Below, in pieces: positions 8,801-12,500 of a stretch of DNA of 12,500 nucleotides. Made by a program: the position numbers and the translations under genes. The first letter of the stretch is position 1, and each line of letters begins with the position of its first letter. The DNA is from Hepatocystis sp. ex Piliocolobus tephrosceles (taxonomy: Eukaryota > Apicomplexa > Aconoidasida > Haemosporida > Plasmodiidae), in assembly GCA_902459845.2 (NCBI GenBank), contig CABPSV020000273.1:1-12500 (forward strand). The letters are read 5' to 3'. The notes under the pieces are model-generated. The model did not search any database. It was given only the letters and a program-made list of their open reading frames with translations, and was not told where the DNA came from.

Positions 8801-11800
8801 GACGAAAATATGTATAAAAAAAAATATATTTTATGTGATAATAAAAAGAAAAAAAGTTATATAACAAAATATATAGTAAGAAGTGCAACACCAATAATAA
8901 GTTTTGTATTATTTAAAGACAACAATTTAACAAAAAAAGCATTAGCATTGACAAAATTATTATATTCGTATTTTTTATCACAGAAATGTATAAACGTTTG
9001 CAAGGAATTGTTTTTGTTTTTAGTCGACTTTCCTTCTATCCCGTTTTCTTTATGTGTACATGGAAAAGAGTTTACTATTTCATTAGTGATTCCAACATGT
9101 ACACAAATTTATTATTTCTCAAATATGTTATATTCTAAAAAAATGAACCAAAAAAAGTGGATGGAAAATAAATATTGTTATGTTACTTTATGTAATAAAA
9201 ACCAAGAAAGATATATTTTAAAAAAAAATAAAAAAAAACAAAAATATATTTGTGATTCTTTAAATTTAGAACATTGTATATTTAATGATAATAATAATAA
9301 AAAAAGAAATTTTAAACATAAATATTTTTTAAATGATGAATTAAAAAAAAAATATATATGTCTTGATATAAAAATTGGCAGTATTAAAAAGTATTTAAAA
9401 AGTCGTCTTGAATTTTCGAATTACAAAAGAATGACAAATTGTATTTATACAAGTAAAAATCATTCTCTTTTGAATAGGTTACATAAAAAGTTAAATGAAA
9501 AAAAAAAAAAAAAAAAAAGTTATAGTTATAGTTATATCCAAACTTGTTTTACTATTTCTGATGGGGGTGGTAATAAGCGTAGCAATGTGGGTGGTGAGCG
9601 TAGTAATGTAAGTGATGAGCGTAGTAATGTAAGTGATGAGCGTAGTAATGTAAGTGATGAGCGTAGTAATGTAAGTGGTGCCAAAAAAATAAACAATTTT
9701 GATGATAATAGTTTTAAAAAAATGATAAATGGTAAAACTCGCGATATGGAATGTTATAACATATCACGATTGGATAGTAAATTAAAAAGAGAAGACAATC
9801 ATTTGAAAATAAAAAATTTGGAATATACCAACCGTTTCGATATTTTACATAAAAATAAATATAACAATATAAAAATGAGTGAGAAGAGGAAAAATAAATT
9901 AATAAGATCAACAGAATATGTATTAAATTATTCTGAAAATGAGGTCAGTAGTAGTGGTAGTAGTAATACTACTACTAGTAGTAGTAGTAGTAGCAGTAGC
10001 AGTAGTAGTAGTTGTTACTCTTCCGATGAATCTAGCATGTTTTTGTATATAAAAACAAAGAAGGCAAAAAAAAAAATAAGCGATTATAACGGTTATATCG
10101 GTTATGGTGATTATATCAGTTATGGTGATTATATCAGTTATGGTGATTATATCAGTTATGGTGATTATATAAATTATGGCGATAATAATAAGAGGAAAAT
10201 AGAAAGGATACGAGACTTGAGTCCGTCAACTGCTCTCCAAAAAAATGAATATATGGTGACAAACCCAAGCAGGTATATTATTAGTTCTAATAAATATAAA
10301 TTAACAAAACAAAACAAATCAGCACGTAAATTCAAACAGTTATTCGAAAATAACTATATTAATATTCATTGTAATAGTGTATATGTTAAAACGTTATACT
10401 GCTGTTTTTTACTACGATTTTTAAATTTTTGGTTAAACAGTTACAAAAGCAAATATAATAGTATTTTATTATCAAATTTTCGTAAGTATTTAATTTCTAA
10501 TTTACCAGGTTGTAATGATTTAAATTTATTTTTGTTAAGTTATATATCAATGTATCCATATGATAAAATGGTAAGAATAGAATTACAGAATTTTATGTAT
10601 AATATTATTGATAATATAAATGAAAAAAAATTATATAAATATACAAAAAGTGCTAGTGAAATATTAAGAATAAATAATAAAAAAAAAAGAATAATAGAGA
10701 AAGGAATTGAAGAAATATTATTATATGATACTAGTGGAACTTATATTGTTTCTATTATGATACCTAAAGTAGGTAGTTTATTTATTTATCCATTTATATA
10801 TGCTGATGAAATCTGTTTAACATTATTTTTAATTTTATTATTAATAAAGTCTGATTACTTAAAATGTTATAAAACATTTTATACAAATGCAAATATGATT
10901 ACTTTAATAGTACACCATATCTGTTATTATATATTTTTTGATACTCAATATATTTTTGAAAAAAATAGTCATACAAGTAGTAATACTAGTACTATTATTT
11001 CTGGTAATGAGCAAAAATATGGTCAACATATAATTGGATTTGGTGGTTTTAATTATAGTCGTAATAGTAGTAATAAAATTTCTATTTATAATAGTGCTAA
11101 GTTTAATAAATTTAAATTGTTTCATTATATACACTTATTGTCAACTAGTTTTTCCGTTACTTGGGATTTTCAAACATTAATTCAAAAAGGTATTTTTACA
11201 AATAACATGAAAAATATTTTATATAGTTCAATGAACTTAAATTTAAAAACAGAAGATTTAATTATGAATAGAAAATTATTACATGATTGTTATTATAAAA
11301 ATTTAAAAAATTATTATATATTAACAAAACCGATGATGGTAATGAATGAGAAATTATTAAACAATAATTTGTATGAAATTAATTTAAAACAATATATGGA
11401 TAATTACATAGATATGATAGAAAATAAAAATAATGAAAATAATCCTAATAAAAATAATCAAACAATAAATAATAATCAAGAACAATGTAATACCTATTCA
11501 GAAATGTATATAGAAAATGGAGTTTGTATTATTAAATCAAATGATCATCAAGAATATAGTAGTTCTAGTTGGAAATTTTTAGATAGTTTTAATAAAACTA
11601 GTTCTGAAAGAAAACAAAAAAAAAATTTACTTTCTGTTTATAATCGTAGTGCTAGTGTAGCTGGTACTACTACAAGCGAAACAACTACAGTTGGTGGTGA
11701 TATAACAAGTGATATAATAACAACAGATATAATTAATACAGATACAACTAAAAATAATATTATTACTACTGAAACGAATACAACAACAGATCCTTATAAG

Positions 11801-12500
11801 ATCGATACAACTACATATAGTGACATTACCCCTATTGCTACTAAAAATTATTACCATGATTTATATTTTGTTCCTACTAATGAAAAAAAAATAATTCACC
11901 CTAATGTTACAACTATTAACGAACATAACTATATAAATATATGCCATTTTATATTGAATATATTCGAGTTTTACACTTTATCATTAAATAATAACAACTT
12001 TTTAAAAATGTTAATAAACATAGGCCGAATTGAACCTTTCTTATTTTTAAAAACGTTACAATATATTATTACAAATATGCAAAAACGTGTATTATGTATA
12101 AACAAAATATTATTTATTTTAATTATTTTAATTAAAAATTATAAATGTATTTTTATATTATATATGAATATAATTATTGATATATTGTTAAACTCTTTGG
12201 ATCCATCTAATAATGTAAGAATATTATGTTTAAAATTATCTAGTAGTTTAATTTTTACACTTGTTAAAACTTATTCCATCTGTTGTTTCAATAAATATAC
12301 ACAACGATTAGCTGTGGCAAATAATAGGAACAAATGTATATATTTATATGACTTAAAAAATGCAAAAAAATTAAAAATTTTTCAAGGACATAAAAAAAAT
12401 ATAGATTGTATAAATTTTAATACTAATGGTACCTATTTAGCTTCTTATTCAAAATTAGATTTATCTTTTAAAATATGGAATTGTACCGTTACTGGATTGT
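3158..12500 (+). CDS. WDR7: WDR7 / Rabconnectin-3 beta-like WD-repeat protein, two exons in window, 3' end missing
   Basis: Exons are about 3158-5591 and 5829-12500 (open at the edge), joined in phase 1 to give at least 3,035 residues. From family knowledge, animal WDR7 partners DMXL1/2 (Rabconnectin-3) and promotes vacuolar H+-ATPase assembly on endomembranes; that role here is inferred. Blocks matching WDR7 occur in the family's order. They are a first blade with a GCYEG turn (residues 1-47), blades near 216-245, 261-286, 627-648, 741-766 and 836-854, a second propeller (about 1240-1640), helical blocks (about 1855-1899, 2303-2560, 2848-2957) and C-terminal WD repeats from about 2960. The start is ATG 3158 because the WDR7-like N-terminus begins within a few residues. 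No signal peptide or membrane segment is evident. Human WDR7 is about 1,490 residues; low-complexity inserts account for the excess. Roughly 100 residues or fewer should follow the edge, judging from human WDR7. No second gene is visible to inform context. Confidence 0.9.
3584..3673 (+). repeat. 18-bp coding repeat, Asn-Cys-Ser4
   Basis: Five near-identical in-frame 18-bp units (AAC TGC AGT AGT AGT AGT with one AAT and some AGC changes) encode NCSSSS. They sit in the first inter-blade insert and are flanked by further Ser/Asn triplets (3529-3700). Confidence 0.9.
4190..4276 (+). repeat. 9-bp coding repeat, Ser-Gly-Asn
   Basis: Seven identical consecutive copies of AGTGGTAAT run from 4208 to 4270, flanked by diverged copies on both sides. 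The frame is kept and codon choice is the same in every unit, which points to recent expansion by slippage or unequal exchange. Confidence 0.95.
5592..5828 (+). other. Intron (acceptor firm, donor provisional)
   Basis: The acceptor is the AG at 5827-5828, preceded by a (TA)n run (5777-5811) and a T-rich tract, the usual Plasmodium pattern. No other AG lies nearby upstream. The frame before the intron stops at TGA 5726-5728, and the frame after it stays open to the window end, so an intron is required. Exon 2 needs one base from exon 1, so the donor must leave phase 1. The best donor is GTACGG at 5592, preceded by CAG, giving a 237-nt intron and an Asp codon at the junction. Other phase-1 GT donors are 5550 (GTATAC), 5568 (GTAAAA) and 5661 (GTACTA); they would change exon 1 by at most about 23 residues. 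The region after 5592 carries a long A run and T13, which looks intronic. Confidence 0.75.
6120..6262 (+). repeat. Lys-Asp-Gly coding repeats with periodic GGGG tracts
   Basis: Two 27-bp units encoding EKQRKRKDG are followed by six 15-bp units encoding DGDKK then DGEKK. The change from GAC to GAA divides the array into two halves. Each unit carries GATGGGG, so GGGG recurs at 6179, 6194, 6209, 6224, 6239 and 6254, with an earlier tract at 6152. Confidence 0.9.
7590..7795 (+). repeat. Lys-rich coding repeats (15-bp then 30-bp units)
   Basis: About seven 15-bp units encode KKKGA or KKKGV. Three 30-bp units at 7706-7735, 7736-7765 and 7766-7795 follow, identical except where the last leaves the array, and encode GAKRSETEEK. 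The coding strand is nearly all purine. The array leads straight into the predicted coiled coil. Confidence 0.9.
7803..8150 (+). other. Predicted coiled coil / charged helix inserted in the second propeller
   Basis: About 116 residues (approximately 1470-1586) are dominated by Lys, Glu, Arg, Leu and Ile with almost no Gly or Pro, for example LLKRLQLKKEYILQNL. Hydrophobic residues recur at roughly heptad spacing. It follows directly on the Lys-rich repeats and ends just before a CFHCC cluster near 8151-8165. Human WDR7 has no comparable segment between these blades. The coiled-coil assignment is by eye. Confidence 0.5.
8459..8518 (+). repeat. 12-bp coding repeat, Gly-Ser-Thr-Ser
   Basis: Five in-frame 12-bp units of the form GGT AGT ACA AGT, with Asp or Asn substitutions, lie in a disordered insert after the second propeller. 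Confidence 0.85.
8655..8711 (+). repeat. 15-bp coding repeat, Ser-Ser-Asp-Val-Leu
   Basis: Three to four units encode LSSDV or close variants (SDTL, SSDVL, SSDVL, SSDNFL). The two central copies are nearly identical at the DNA level. Confidence 0.75.
9498..9518 (+). repeat. A21 homopolymer inside coding sequence
   Basis: Twenty-one consecutive A residues encode a Lys run (six whole AAA codons plus shared bases). The frame is open on both sides, so the length read here is consistent with an intact gene. Confidence 0.9.
9569..9673 (+). repeat. 21-bp coding repeat, Ser-Asp-Glu-Arg-Ser-Asn-Val
   Basis: Five 21-bp units run 9569-9589, 9590-9610, 9611-9631, 9632-9652 and 9653-9673. The last three are identical. 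The first two differ at the start (GNKRSNV, GGERSNV), so the array seems to have grown rightward. It is in the large disordered insert. Confidence 0.95.
9949..10026 (+). repeat. Poly-Ser / Thr coding tract
   Basis: A run of AGT and AGC codons with one ACT block encodes a Ser tract of more than 20 residues interrupted by Asn-Thr3. It ends in CYSSDESS, an acidic serine cluster that could be a casein-kinase-2-type site (inference). Confidence 0.9.
10106..10177 (+). repeat. 18-bp coding repeat, Gly-Asp-Tyr-Ile-Ser-Tyr
   Basis: Four 18-bp units (10106-10123, 10124-10141, 10142-10159, 10160-10177) encode GDYISY three times, then GDYINY. Diverged half-units precede (GYIGY). The tract is Tyr- and Gly-rich, unlike the Asn/Ser/Lys repeats elsewhere in the gene. 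Confidence 0.95.
11935..12500 (+). other. C-terminal helical repeat block and terminal WD repeats (cut by window edge)
   Basis: Residues about 2848-2957 are a series of hydrophobic helices, including DILLNSLDPSNNVR, matching the ARM/HEAT-like stretch before the WDR7 C-terminus. From about 12270 two WD-type units follow: RLAVANNRNKCIYLYDL with a KIFQGHKKNIDCINF strand-turn, then GTYLASYSKLDLSFKIWN. The HGHK-type turn and the YLATYS-type strand are among the best conserved parts of WDR7. The last whole codon ends at 12499. Confidence 0.8.

Larger units (their letters stand above)
8945..11220 (+). other. WDR7 middle/C-terminal helical blocks separated by a disordered insert
   Basis: The block at 8957-9090 (KLLYSYFLSQ... 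ending FTISLVIP, residues about 1855-1899) corresponds to the WDR7 segment that begins with a helical AKLFMSCLHAWG-like stretch and ends with a short strand before the disordered region. About 400 low-complexity residues follow (9090-10300). Helical blocks resume at 10380-10620, including PYDKMVRIELQNFM, then 10718-10860, 10890-10945 and 11120-11200 (SFSVTWDFQ, matching the family's FTVWEP region). The order agrees with WDR7, and individual helices are less certain. Confidence 0.6.

Overview
This window looks like nuclear DNA of a malaria parasite (genus Plasmodium). The evidence is the very low GC content, long (TA)n and poly-T/poly-A runs between genes, a short AT-rich intron, and a protein in which conserved WD-repeat segments are separated by long Asn/Ser/Lys-rich low-complexity inserts. 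I cannot name the species from this sequence.

Layout: positions 1-3157 are one long non-coding upstream region. It holds a (TTA)38 microsatellite at the left edge, several minisatellites, (TA)n runs, a C12-A17 junction, a polypyrimidine repeat field and a T29 tract. I find no convincing protein gene or recognisable RNA gene in it. Positions 3158-12500 are one plus-strand gene that runs off the right edge. Exon 1 is about 3158-5591, an AT-rich intron is about 5592-5828, and exon 2 runs from 5829 to the edge. Exon 2 is about 2,220 codons open in a single frame with no stop, so a search for complete ATG-to-stop frames misses it and would report only an 856-codon frame ending at 5728.

The joined product (at least 3,035 residues) matches the WDR7 / Rabconnectin-3 beta family along its whole length: N-terminal propeller, second propeller, helical C-terminal half, then the C-terminal WD repeats. 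In animals WDR7 works with DMXL1/2 to promote assembly and activity of the vacuolar H+-ATPase. The parasite protein is about twice the length of human WDR7. The extra length consists of inserts between propeller blades and between helical blocks, including a Lys-rich repeat plus a predicted coiled coil inside the second propeller.

The most useful second-look items are the gene model itself, the coiled-coil insert, a two-codon upstream ORF two bases before the start codon, a 15-nt periodic array of GGGG tracts in the coding strand, and isolated oddities in the upstream region. I found no mobile element, CRISPR array, operon or clearly new multi-gene system.
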